From NCBI GenBank assembly GCA_029247205.1, contig JAQWLT010000022.1, positions 1 through 64,000 on the forward strand: a stretch of 64,000 nucleotides of DNA. The letters run 5' to 3'. A program made the translations under genes and the position numbers. Position 1 is the first letter of the stretch. The number at the start of each line of letters is the position of its first letter. Shown in pieces: positions 9,103 to 18,579 of the stretch. Source of the DNA: Phycisphaerales bacterium. GTDB lineage: Bacteria; Planctomycetota; Phycisphaerae; Phycisphaerales; SM1A02. The notes under the pieces are model-generated. The model was not told where the DNA came from and did not search any database. It saw only the letters and a list, made by a program, of their open reading frames with translations.

Positions 9103-11331
9103 TCAGGCTGGGCTGCCCGACTCGGCCTCCTTGGTCGACTGCTCAATACGCTCATCCAATTGCTGAATGAGATAGTCGACGAGTTTGACTGCTTCCGGAG
9201 GTGCCATGCCACGCTGCTGCTGCATCTGATCGCGGACCATGGGCAACTGCTCCACTGGCATCTGAGAGAGTTGGGTGAGCACCATTTGCACTTGCTGCTG
9301 CTCTTCTGGCGAAAGGTCGTCGAGTGTGACAATCTGCATCGGTGCCGCTTCGCCCTCGCCCTCAACCGGCACATATGTATCGACATTGAGTACCAAACCA
9401 CCCTTGCTGCGAACTTGAGCGGTTGATTCCGTGATATCGTCGTGGACCGGTTCTGCCTTTCCACCAAGATGCTTGGCTAGGAACGCTTCGGTCACGGCAT
9501 TGAAGGCCATATTGTTCTGGGGGTTATGGAAGCCGTGGCCTTCATCTGGGAACACGACATAAGTCACGGGCAAATTGCGTGACTCCATTGCTTCCACAAT
9601 CTGATCACTCTCGGCGATCTTGACACGAGGGTCATTGGCACCCTGCCCGATGAGCAAAGGCTTGTTGATGTACTTCACGTGCATGAGTGGTGAAATCGCA
9701 TCGAGGTAGGCGGGTTCCTCAAGGCTGCCAACGCGTTCATCGAACATCTTCATCATCGGCTTCCAGTACGGAGGGACCGACTTAATGAGTGTGCCCACGT
9801 GCGATGGACCGACGATGTCGACACCACATGCAAACAGTTCTGGATCACGTGTCAAGCCAGCAAGCGTTGCATACCCACCGTATGAACCACCCATGATGGC
9901 AATCCGCTTCGGGTCTGCAATACCTTGTTCGACAGCCCAAGCAACCGAGTCATTCAAGTCATCTTGCATCTTGCCGTACCACTCGCGGTTTCCGGCATTG
10001 ACAAAGTCCTTTCCAAAACCGGTTGATCCGCGGAAGTTTGGACTAAGTACTGCATAGCCACGGTTGGCAAGCCACTGGTGGTACGGGTTATAGCCCCATG
10101 AGTCGCGAGCCCATGGGCCACCGTGTACAAAGAGCACCATTGGAAGATTTTTGCCGGCTGATCCAACGGGGACCGTCAAGTATGAAGGCATCTTCAAGCC
10201 ATCGCGTGTTGGCACTTCAACTGCTCGCATTGACGCCAGCGCCGCACCCTCAAGTTTGGGCCACGTCGTAAAGAGGAATCGACCCTTCTGGGTATCCCGA
10301 TCCCACAGCCAATATCTCGGCGGACCGTTGTCACGGTTATACGCAACGATCCACGTGCGATTGTCTTTGGTGCGACTACTAATATTGAAGTCGCCCTGAT
10401 CGAGTTTTTGCAGCGCTTCGATGTCAGCAGCGAGCGCACTATCAAGTACGTGCCATTCGGGGCGAAGATAGTCCACCACGACCGCTTCCGGCTCATAGGT
10501 ATCGGGGTTCCCGATGCCACCAGAAACATCAGCCTTGTCGGACTCAAAGACAACGGTCGGCGACTCGCCGCCGCCCTTCTTGGGATCCCACCACACCAAG
10601 GCTGCCTTGTCACGACCGAGTGAGGACGCGCCGTAGAGCCGCGTGCCGGCCTTGTTAAAGCCAGACAGGCTCGTGTTCATCATCTCGTCAGATGGGATCG
10701 TCAGAAATTCATACCACTCGTCTGAACCAACATCGCGCAACTCATTGACGAGCCCGCCATCTTCATTCATCGCAGCACGACCGCGGACATTCCAATCATC
10801 ATCAAGGATGTAGCCGAGATAGCCCTCATTCTCTTCAATCAATGTCTGCTCGCCCGTGCGAGTGTTGATGCGATACATGCTCATGAACTGGGGATTCGTC
10901 TTGTTCATGCTGACCACGATTTCATCGGGACGTTCTCGAGATGTGTCTGTGATGCCAGCGCGAACGCCATCATGCGGCGTTAGGTCGCGTGGCTCGCCCC
11001 CGTCAATGTCTACGACATAGACATGGAAGTTCTCGTCGCCGCCGGCGTCCTTGCTAAAGAGCAATTGCTCGCCATTCCAAGACCAACTGAGGCCACCAAT
11101 CGGCCGATCGGAAAAGTTCGTCAGGGCTTTGGCTTCTCCACCTTCCACAGGCTGTACCCAAGCGTTCATCACGCCATCGACAGGACCACGGAATGCGAGC
11201 ATCGTTCCGTCGGGGCTGATCGAGACGCTCGACCGCTCCGGGTTCCCGAAGAGCACTTCACGAGGAATCAGATCACCCACTGCAACACCTTGGGCGGCGG
11301 CAGTAGCCAAACAAATTACTTCGAAAAACAT
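9103..11331 (-). CDS. S9 family prolyl oligopeptidase/acylaminoacyl-peptidase with C-terminal extension
   Basis: WD40-like N-terminal propeller, GGSYGGYATLAGLTRDPELFACGVDIVGPS catalytic Ser and DEGHGFHNPQN catalytic His motifs. Confidence 0.92.
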   Translation of the reverse strand: MFFEVICLATAAAQGVAVGDLIPREVLFGNPERSSVSISPDGTMLAFRGPVDGVMNAWVQPVEGGEAKALTNFSDRPIGGLSWSWNGEQLLFSKDAGGDENFHVYVVDIDGGEPRDLTPHDGVRAGITDTSRERPDEIVVSMNKTNPQFMSMYRINTRTGEQTLIEENEGYLGYILDDDWNVRGRAAMNEDGGLVNELRDVGSDEWYEFLTIPSDEMMNTSLSGFNKAGTRLYGASSLGRDKAALVWWDPKKGGGESPTVVFESDKADVSGGIGNPDTYEPEAVVVDYLRPEWHVLDSALAADIEALQKLDQGDFNISSRTKDNRTWIVAYNRDNGPPRYWLWDRDTQKGRFLFTTWPKLEGAALASMRAVEVPTRDGLKMPSYLTVPVGSAGKNLPMVLFVHGGPWARDSWGYNPYHQWLANRGYAVLSPNFRGSTGFGKDFVNAGNREWYGKMQDDLNDSVAWAVEQGIADPKRIAIMGGSYGGYATLAGLTRDPELFACGVDIVGPSHVGTLIKSVPPYWKPMMKMFDERVGSLEEPAYLDAISPLMHVKYINKPLLIGQGANDPRVKIAESDQIVEAMESRNLPVTYVVFPDEGHGFHNPQNNMAFNAVTEAFLAKHLGGKAEPVHDDITESTAQVRSKGGLVLNVDTYVPVEGEGEAAPMQIVTLDDLSPEEQQQVQMVLTQLSQMPVEQLPMVRDQMQQQRGMAPPEAVKLVDYLIQQLDERIEQSTKEAESGSPA

Positions 11332-11400
11332 GGTTCATTTTCCTTTTCCATAGTCTGAAATAAACAGAGGATGTTGTGTTGGGTGAACGAAACAAAATCA

Positions 11401-12537
11401 TTAGTGTGCCACCGGACACTTGCCATCGGCAGTGGTAGTCGTTGAAACATCAAAGGGGGCAATCCACAATTGGCTGCCATCCCCACCCTGTTGACTTGTC
11501 CAAATCATCAGGGTTCCATCAGGATTGAATGCGGGTAATCCGTCAAAGCCTCCAACGTTGGTGATTCGCCGTTTACCGGTTCCATACCGAGCGGGCTTGC
11601 CAACGCCGCCGCCCTTTGCGGCCTGCACTTCAAACACTTCGTAATTGTCGTGCCCAGCCTCGCTGGTGGCGTACACAAGACGGGCGTTGTCTGGGTGCCA
11701 GAATGGCGCCCAGTTGACGTGTTCGTTATTGGTGAGTTGAATCTCTTCATCAAGACCAGTAATCGTGCCCTGCTCATCGAAAGCCAACTCGCCAACAAAG
11801 ATTTGCAGCAGATTGTCATTGTTGCGGTCACTGCGATACGTAATTCGCTTTCCGTCTGGTGAGAAGAACGGACCGCCGTCATAGCCAGGCGCACCGACAA
11901 CAAGGTGCCGCACGCCAGTTTGAAGGTCGCGGATGTAGATGTCACCATCGCCGGTTTCATGTGATGTGTAAAGCAAGTGTCGTCCATCTGGACTGATTGA
12001 ACACTCGGCTTGGTACGACTTCTCATCCCCCTCCATTGGGGTGAGCGTGGGCGGGAAATCGCCATCGATTCTCGCTTCGACAATTCGCATGCGTGGCGGG
12101 TACGCCCACTTGTACCGACCACTTCCGCGTTGGTATCCCGGTGTGTCCCCGCCAAGTGGCGAACCCACGGTGCTCGCGAAGATCACTTTCCCTGGATCGA
12201 TGGGATGGAACCAGCCACAAGTATTGGCCGAGCCTGCGGGCGTGATCTGACGGATATTGTCCAGTCGCCACGAGCCATTTTGGTGATGCAAGTCACCGAC
12301 GTACATGGCGTAGTGCTCGTCCGCCTCTTCGCCCGCAAGCGGCGTAGCGACAGCTTGAAAGATCACCTTGGAACCATCTGGCGAGATGTACGACTCGCCG
12401 GCTTTGGCAAACTGCGTCCCAAACGTCAGTTGTATATGGCGGCCGAGCGGACCCGTTGCTTGTATAGGCGTACCTACAGGCTCTGCTACTGGTTCCACGA
12501 ACATGGTCGTGGCTGCAATGAGAAGAACACCAAGCAT
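11401..12537 (-). CDS. TolB-like PD40/WD40-like beta-propeller protein
   Basis: Repeated SPDG motifs (YISPDGSKVIF, SISPDGRHLLYTSH, FFSPDGKRITYRSDRN) after a signal peptide. Confidence 0.85.
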   Translation of the reverse strand: MLGVLLIAATTMFVEPVAEPVGTPIQATGPLGRHIQLTFGTQFAKAGESYISPDGSKVIFQAVATPLAGEEADEHYAMYVGDLHHQNGSWRLDNIRQITPAGSANTCGWFHPIDPGKVIFASTVGSPLGGDTPGYQRGSGRYKWAYPPRMRIVEARIDGDFPPTLTPMEGDEKSYQAECSISPDGRHLLYTSHETGDGDIYIRDLQTGVRHLVVGAPGYDGGPFFSPDGKRITYRSDRNNDNLLQIFVGELAFDEQGTITGLDEEIQLTNNEHVNWAPFWHPDNARLVYATSEAGHDNYEVFEVQAAKGGGVGKPARYGTGKRRITNVGGFDGLPAFNPDGTLMIWTSQQGGDGSQLWIAPFDVSTTTTADGKCPVAH

Positions 12538-12611
12538 GACGCCGCTCCAGGAGGGACTTTGGAAAGCGACGCATGGTAGGCAATATGACTACCTATAGAC
12601 AGCGGCAAAGC

Positions 12612-14966
12612 TCACTCGGACCGAATGGGCCATCCGGGGTACTGGCTTGCCGGTTCGGCAACACCCCGCTGCGGCCGACGCCAGCATTCGAGGGTTGCTT
12701 CACCGCTCGAGCGGTTCAGGCGGATGATGCCATAGCCCGGCATGCGATCGTGCAAATTCGATGGGTGGCGACCCGACTCCTGTGGATTCGCCACCGCCGA
12801 TACGCGGATGCGATTCCCGAAACCGTCAATAAACTCCCCTGTGTACTTGGGGGCGCCCGGCTTGCGGTTCTTGCCGCCCTCGGGCGGGAACCACCGCCGA
12901 GGCCATGTGTTCGAAATCGCGGGCACCGAGAATGCCCAGACTCCATCGTCAAACGTATCGATGCCATATTCCACCACAGCACCAAGATGCTGATCGCCAC
13001 AAATGTGAATCGCATCGGCTGCCGCCATTGACCGTACGGCACGATCACGCGGCGTCTGCGGCCAGCCATTCGAGTCGCCGTCCGATGCCAGTGTGTAGCC
13101 GTCTGGATATCCACCCGCCGGCGGCAACACTGTTCGCGGAAGCACCCCACCATCACTTGCCTTTGGCGGAAGTGTTGCGAGATTACAAAATGGCGTTTGG
13201 CTCAGTACCAAACTTGCAAAGCGATCATCCTCCCGAGTTGCCCACGCCTGCAAGAAACGCTCTTGGCGCGGTCCGAGTAACTCGGCTCCAGGAACATCCG
13301 CTTCGGTCCGCGCATCGAAGCCCTCGGCCTGTGGCCAGCCATTTCGAAACTCCCCCTGCGGGACGGCCACCGAAGGCGATGACTTGAACATGCGATCACC
13401 AAGAATCGCGCTCGACACACCGCCCCAATCGAGATCCGTGAAGTACACACTGATGCCCTGCTCGATCGGCGCTGGATCAGGCGAGTCTGGCAAGTGGGAT
13501 GTCTGTGTGCGGTGCACCACGTTGACAAACTCGGCGGGGTAGCGGTAGCCGCCTGAGTCCTGCGCCGACAGGCCATCGGCTTTGACCGCTCGTTTGCCTC
13601 CTGCGCCCCAGATATTTCCGTGGTACACATCGTGATCATCGGGAATAACGACCGTCGGCTTGTCCTGCGTCAGTTCGCCAAAGGCCCAGCACCATCGATA
13701 CCACTTATAGAGGTAGTCCAAGTTGAGATTCTGAGCATCGACTGGCGTAAGATCGCCCTCGTAAATCTGGTCACCTGCGAAGAAAATCATGTCGGGCTTG
13801 TGAGTTGCAACGGCCGCGACAGTCTCGTCGTGAGGAAGCCAAAGACCATCATGATTCCACTGCAAATTGCCTGTGTAAACCTTCTGGCAGTTCAGTGCAG
13901 CCAGCACAAAGTCGCCCTCGGTCGGTTCGGCTGGAATGCGTCCGATTGGACCAAAGACTGATTGAGCGGGCCCGTTGCGAGTCGCTTCGTTGAGACGAAC
14001 ACGATATGTGGCCGGGGAAGTCGAGTCCCATCTTGGTACCCGGAATGTCGCCGTCCATGAGTCGCGGTTGATTGGTGCAACCGATGCCATGTGCCAATCG
14101 CCCGCGCGGTTGACTTCAAGTGTGGCCTGGCCTGGTCTTCGATGGTCCAATGGCGGAAATTGCGCTGTGAGTTTCAGCACACCCTCATCGACTGTGTACA
14201 TCTGATTCAAGACAGGCCCCCACGCCCGCTCCTGGTGATCAATCACACCCGTACCGTCCACAATGAGGTTGTCGAATCCAAATCGACCGCGATGCGAGAC
14301 TAAAGCAACACCTCCAGACCGCATTGATACTGGAATGTCGCTCTCTGATACCCAGCGTGTGCGACCATTGTGTGTTGTCGCCTCGGCCGTAAGACTGCCG
14401 CCTTGCATACGAATGACCAGATGCACCGGACCCGCCATGGTGGCAAAGCCTTGCTCTGGTTCACCGCTTGCTTGACCGACAAGTTCGGGCACGTCACTGG
14501 TGGTGACGGGCTTCTGAATCGACCACTGGCCGCCGACATTCAGCGGCTGCTCAAATGACCGCGCTCGTACAGTGCCTTGAGCGTCAAGCACAATCAACAT
14601 CCCGCCGTCGACCGCCGGAACATGGTGGGTTTGGGCGGTCAGACGATGATCGATTTCAACACCACCACCACCAAGCAGCATGCCAGCAAGCGCGTCGTCT
14701 GGCCAGCCGCCTGTAGGCGGCAGGATGTCCACTTCAATAACAACTTCGCCAAGTTCAGCATCGATGGTGCGCGTCAGTAAGTGCGCTGTCCGCATGGCCA
14801 TGCGAGGTCGCGTCTCGATGCATCGCACGCTGCCATCTTCAACCTGCCAATCCTGCAATCGATTGGCCCACCAGTTGCTGCCAATCCAGACTCGATCGGG
14901 CACGGTGTTCCATGTTTGGAGATAAGGGGACGTGGTGACCGCTGCAAGAAGGAGTGTGGCAAGCAT
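12612..14966 (-). CDS. PhoD-like alkaline phosphatase D family metallophosphatase (secreted)
   Basis: FFAGDQIYEGD, VVIPDDHDVYHGNIWG, HICGDQHLGAVVEYG metal-binding motifs; start at 14966 (MLATLLLAAVTT signal peptide), because the longer ORF runs antisense through rmuC. Confidence 0.85.
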   Translation of the reverse strand: MLATLLLAAVTTSPYLQTWNTVPDRVWIGSNWWANRLQDWQVEDGSVRCIETRPRMAMRTAHLLTRTIDAELGEVVIEVDILPPTGGWPDDALAGMLLGGGGVEIDHRLTAQTHHVPAVDGGMLIVLDAQGTVRARSFEQPLNVGGQWSIQKPVTTSDVPELVGQASGEPEQGFATMAGPVHLVIRMQGGSLTAEATTHNGRTRWVSESDIPVSMRSGGVALVSHRGRFGFDNLIVDGTGVIDHQERAWGPVLNQMYTVDEGVLKLTAQFPPLDHRRPGQATLEVNRAGDWHMASVAPINRDSWTATFRVPRWDSTSPATYRVRLNEATRNGPAQSVFGPIGRIPAEPTEGDFVLAALNCQKVYTGNLQWNHDGLWLPHDETVAAVATHKPDMIFFAGDQIYEGDLTPVDAQNLNLDYLYKWYRWCWAFGELTQDKPTVVIPDDHDVYHGNIWGAGGKRAVKADGLSAQDSGGYRYPAEFVNVVHRTQTSHLPDSPDPAPIEQGISVYFTDLDWGGVSSAILGDRMFKSSPSVAVPQGEFRNGWPQAEGFDARTEADVPGAELLGPRQERFLQAWATREDDRFASLVLSQTPFCNLATLPPKASDGGVLPRTVLPPAGGYPDGYTLASDGDSNGWPQTPRDRAVRSMAAADAIHICGDQHLGAVVEYGIDTFDDGVWAFSVPAISNTWPRRWFPPEGGKNRKPGAPKYTGEFIDGFGNRIRVSAVANPQESGRHPSNLHDRMPGYGIIRLNRSSGEATLECWRRPQRGVAEPASQYPGWPIRSE

Positions 14967-15003
14967 GTCTGCCACGATACGGGGAGCAGGTAGAATGTGC
15001 GGC

Positions 15004-16266
15004 ATGGATGCAGTCAGCATCATTATTGGGGTCGTCATTGGCACTGTGCTCGGGGCGGTGGTCATGGCGATCGCCAAGCGAGGGGCGGGGCCTGACTCCT
15101 CTATTCGTGAGGACCGAGACCTCCTCCGAGGCGAGCGTGACGCTGAGCGGACTGGCCGAGAGACCGCCGAGCGTGAACTCGCGACGCTTACCGAGCGGGA
15201 GTCGCAGTTGCAGGCCCGCTTCGAACAGCAACGCGAAGCTATTGAAACCATGCGTACGCAGTTGCTCGAGACATTCGAGTCGTCCAGTCGCAAGGCCCTC
15301 CAAGACAATAGCGAGCGATTCCTCCAGCAAGCAGCGGAACGAATGAAGCCGCTTCGAGAGCAACTCGAGAAACAAGAAACGTGGGTCAAGGAACTCGAGA
15401 AGTCTCGTGCCAACGCCTATGGAGAAATGGGAGAAACGCTGAAACAGGTATTGGACTCACACCAACAACTTCGAGCTGAAACCGGTCGGCTCACGACTGC
15501 GCTGCGTCGGCCTGACCAACGCGGACGATGGGGCGAAGTGCAGTTGCGACGAGTTGTAGAACTTGCCGGCATGTCCGAACACTGCGACTTCACCGAACAA
15601 ACAACAATTCGCGACGAGGGTTCTCTCCAGCGTCCTGACCTTGTGATCATGCTGCCAGGCGGCGGGCGGATCGCAGTCGATTCGAAGGTTCCACTCGATG
15701 CCTATCTCGATGCTGTTGAGGACAGCGGTGCCCGAGAAGCAAGGCGTATAGATCATGCCAATGCTGTTGAGCAACGCTGGAAGGAACTGGCGAAGAAGAG
15801 TTATTGGGATAACCTTGAAGGCTCGCCTGAGCTCGTTGTGATGTTCATTCCAATCGAGTCCGCCTTGATGGCCGCGCTCGAACAGAAGCCCACCATGCAC
15901 GCCGATGCAATGGCTGAAAAAGTCTTAATCGCCACCCCCACGCTGCTCGTCGGCCTACTTCGATCGGTCGCCTTTGGATGGCGGCATGAGACACTTGCGA
16001 AGGACGCGAGAAAAATCGCCGATGTCGGTCGCGAGTTATATAAACGCCTACAGAAGTTCTCTGAGCTGCACGGCAAGGTTGGGCAGCGGCTTGAGTCTGC
16101 GGTGCGTGCCTATAACGAGTCGGTTGGCTCGCTCGAGAGCCGGCTGCTCAAGTCGGGCGAGCGATTGCATGAACTCGGCATTGCAGGAGATCCGATTGAA
16201 GCGGTGCCTCCCATCACAACGGCGCCGCGCCTGCCAACTGCAACACCCGCCAGCGAGGATGCGTGA
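15004..16266 (+). CDS. rmuC: DNA recombination protein RmuC
   Basis: N-terminal TM, coiled coil, RGRWGEVQLRRVVELAGMSEHCDFTEQ and PDLVIMLPGGGRIAVDSKVPLDAYLDA signatures. Confidence 0.95.
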   Translation: MDAVSIIIGVVIGTVLGAVVMAIAKRGAGPDSSIREDRDLLRGERDAERTGRETAERELATLTERESQLQARFEQQREAIETMRTQLLETFESSSRKALQDNSERFLQQAAERMKPLREQLEKQETWVKELEKSRANAYGEMGETLKQVLDSHQQLRAETGRLTTALRRPDQRGRWGEVQLRRVVELAGMSEHCDFTEQTTIRDEGSLQRPDLVIMLPGGGRIAVDSKVPLDAYLDAVEDSGAREARRIDHANAVEQRWKELAKKSYWDNLEGSPELVVMFIPIESALMAALEQKPTMHADAMAEKVLIATPTLLVGLLRSVAFGWRHETLAKDARKIADVGRELYKRLQKFSELHGKVGQRLESAVRAYNESVGSLESRLLKSGERLHELGIAGDPIEAVPPITTAPRLPTATPASEDA

Positions 16267-16324
16267 CCAAGAAGGCGATCCCTACGGTGTGGTCGTACTC
16301 GATATTTGTGGGGGCCCGGCCCTG

Positions 16325-16852
16325 CTAGTCGAGCAGCATCTGTTCCAGCCGCGCTCGAAGTGCGACGATCACTGGCTCATTGTCTTGATTTGAAATCTGC
16401 AGTGCCCACTCAGCTTTTTCGCGACGCTTCTCGATCGTAGCTGTATCAGTCAGCCCGTCTTGCCAGTTGTCAATCTGATCTGCAATCTTCACCGCGCGCC
16501 CCTGCCAAGCGCCGTCCGAAAGTTGCTTGATATATGCCGGCTCACGTATGTCCTCCCGAAGGCGCATATCTTTGGTCATCAACGCAACCCAATCAGCAAC
16601 ATCTTCGCCGCACTCTTCAAGAACTTCGTCATAGTCGACCGGGCCGTCCTCGATCGCGTCATGCAAGAATCCAGCTGCGATAAGCGATTCGTCTCCGCCA
16701 GCCCAGGCCAGCAAAGTTGCGACGCGCGATGGGTGCTGTACATATGGCGTACCGTTCTTGCGATTCTGTCCCTTATGCGCGGTCGCTGCGAGCGCCGCCG
16801 CGCGGCAAACAATATTCCAATCTCCTGCTACTGCATGATGTGTGGTGGTCAT
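16325..16852 (-). CDS. Small single-domain HD-type (SpoT/MESH1-like) hydrolase
   Basis: AHKGQNRKNGTPYVQHPSRVATLL..AAGFLHDAIEDGPVDYDEV. Confidence 0.8.
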   Translation of the reverse strand: MTTTHHAVAGDWNIVCRAAALAATAHKGQNRKNGTPYVQHPSRVATLLAWAGGDESLIAAGFLHDAIEDGPVDYDEVLEECGEDVADWVALMTKDMRLREDIREPAYIKQLSDGAWQGRAVKIADQIDNWQDGLTDTATIEKRREKAEWALQISNQDNEPVIVALRARLEQMLLD

Positions 16853-17248
16853 CTGTGCAGTATCTCACATCGCGGTGTTGTGGAAGAGATCGCTGCACTC
16901 GCTATCGCCATAATCGTCTGGTTCAGACTGATCACACAGCCCTTGGCCGTTGTGCTGCTCGACTTCCCGCACACGCCCATGTTGTGGGTGCAGAAGTTCA
17001 CGTGAGGTCTGGTGATGATCTACGTGGGACCGGCCGGGCTCTTTGTGTCACCGTTTGTGTAAGAAAAATCGGTCAACGAAAAAACTGGCTCTCCGGCGAT
17101 ACCGCCAGCATCGACAGCGCAACCGTCATGCTCAAAAAGTTGTTTGAAAATCTGAGATTCCCTCGCCCAGAATCCTCTTTTTTTATGCCTATATGGATTG
17201 GATGCTTGATATAAAACAAGTGTTGGGGGCCATGAGGTTCATCACTCG

Positions 17249-18128
17249 ATGAGACGTGGCTTAACAAACGAAATGGTGAACGTTGTCCTGTGCTGCAGCA
17301 CGCCCGCTGTATTGGCTGTGTCCACCCTCGGATCCACGACAGAGCGAATAGCCAGCGACTTCCTTGATGCACTCCCTGTTCAGAACGACTTCGAGGCCGC
17401 GGCACTCACAGGATCACTGACTGATATCCAGAAATTCGAACTCAATGCCGTCATCGTAGAGTTCGAACACGCACGATCGGCGCTTCTCAAGAAAACCGCA
17501 ACCCGACTTGAGCCTGCGTGCGAGCTGATCCTGACAATCCCCAAGAACGATGAGCAACACGAGCATCTCGACACGCTTGAGGAGTTTGGAGTTGCACTTG
17601 AGCTTGCAAAGATCAGCGTTTCTAGAGACGTTCTTGCTCTGCGCCGCGATCTACATAACCAAGCAACGCCTTATCTTGGTCCAACTCAAACCAATCTCTG
17701 GCGCGACGCTCTTGACTCGGCGGTTCGCAATCGTGTTCTGGATCCAAAGAATCGATCCGCGGAGGGTGTCGACCTCTCCGCCGCCTGCGACCTCGAAACA
17801 ATCCCTGATCTCCAACTGATTGCATCGTGGGCAATCAGGTCAAGTGAACCAAATCTGGTGGACCCAAAACTTATTGAGCAAGTCACCGATCGCCTATCCG
17901 AAGGCGCAAGGGACATTCAAGCGGCATTCGATCGGTCGCATCATCAACACCATTCGTATGCAACTAGCAGCCATCCGTGGCGATCATCACAAGTCACAGG
18001 CACTCACGAAGAAGAACCAGCGGCGGTGGGCGGACATTCTCGACTACCGCCAGAAACAAGTGCATGCCGAGGCCCTGAAACAATTCTCAAACAGATGTGA
18101 TGCAACCGGAGATCAATTGATCTGGTAG
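17249..18128 (+). pseudogene. Hypothetical helical exported protein, apparently frameshifted near 17930-17945
   Basis: Frame-2 ORF 17249-18100 looks natural up to DIQAAFDR, then becomes low-quality; frame 3 resumes a plausible protein (IINTIRMQLAAIRGDHHKSQALTKKNQRRWADILDYRQKQ) to a stop at 18128. Confidence 0.5.
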
Positions 18129-18171
18129 CAGCACATCGCACTCATCCATTCTTTTAGAGGAGATCCTTGAT

Positions 18172-18579
18172 ATGAAACCCGGAACAGTTCTACTCTTTGT
18201 CGCGTCAATCTTGTGCGCGACCGCACTGACACCCACGGTCCTCCAGGCAGCCCAACTGACCACTGTCAAGAAACCGGCGATCCTAGTCGACCTAGATTGG
18301 TTTAGTGAATGCGTTGCTGCATCCGCCTGCCCATCCAGCACTGCGGCCTGTGCTTCTCCGACGCTTAGATGCTCCTATTGCTCCACAGCGAGAACGTCTG
18401 GTGAATGCAATCGCGGCGCTTGGTCGTCCTGCGCTGAGAGCAGCGGGCCCGCCGGTTTTTGTGGATCAGCCGTATCTGGAACCTGCCTTAATGCAAACTG
18501 CACTCCACTAGGCGGCACGGTGCCCAGTATTAGTTGCATGATCACGAGTTGCAATGACACAACCGGCGTGTCTTGGTGA
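18172..18579 (+). CDS. Secreted cysteine-rich mini-protein (about 110 aa mature, 12 Cys)
   Basis: AGGAG Shine-Dalgarno upstream; signal peptide MKPGTVLLFVASILCATALTPTVLQA; 12 cysteines in the mature region. Confidence 0.75.
   Translation: MKPGTVLLFVASILCATALTPTVLQAAQLTTVKKPAILVDLDWFSECVAASACPSSTAACASPTLRCSYCSTARTSGECNRGAWSSCAESSGPAGFCGSAVSGTCLNANCTPLGGTVPSISCMITSCNDTTGVSW

Noticed and set aside
12716-13639. Shadow ORFs on the phosphatase locus (for example 12716-13156 and 13202-13639, minus strand)
   Set aside because: Low-complexity Arg/Ser-rich translations in an alternative frame of a clear CDS; typical of high-GC coding DNA.
14967-15413. N-terminal extension of the 933-aa minus-strand ORF
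   Set aside because: Runs antisense through rmuC and is Ser/Arg-rich without protein character; a signal-peptide start at 14966 explains the real gene.
16460-17214. Plus-strand ORFs 16460-17005 and 16717-17214
   Set aside because: First lies antisense to the HD hydrolase; neither shows a domain or ribosome-binding site.
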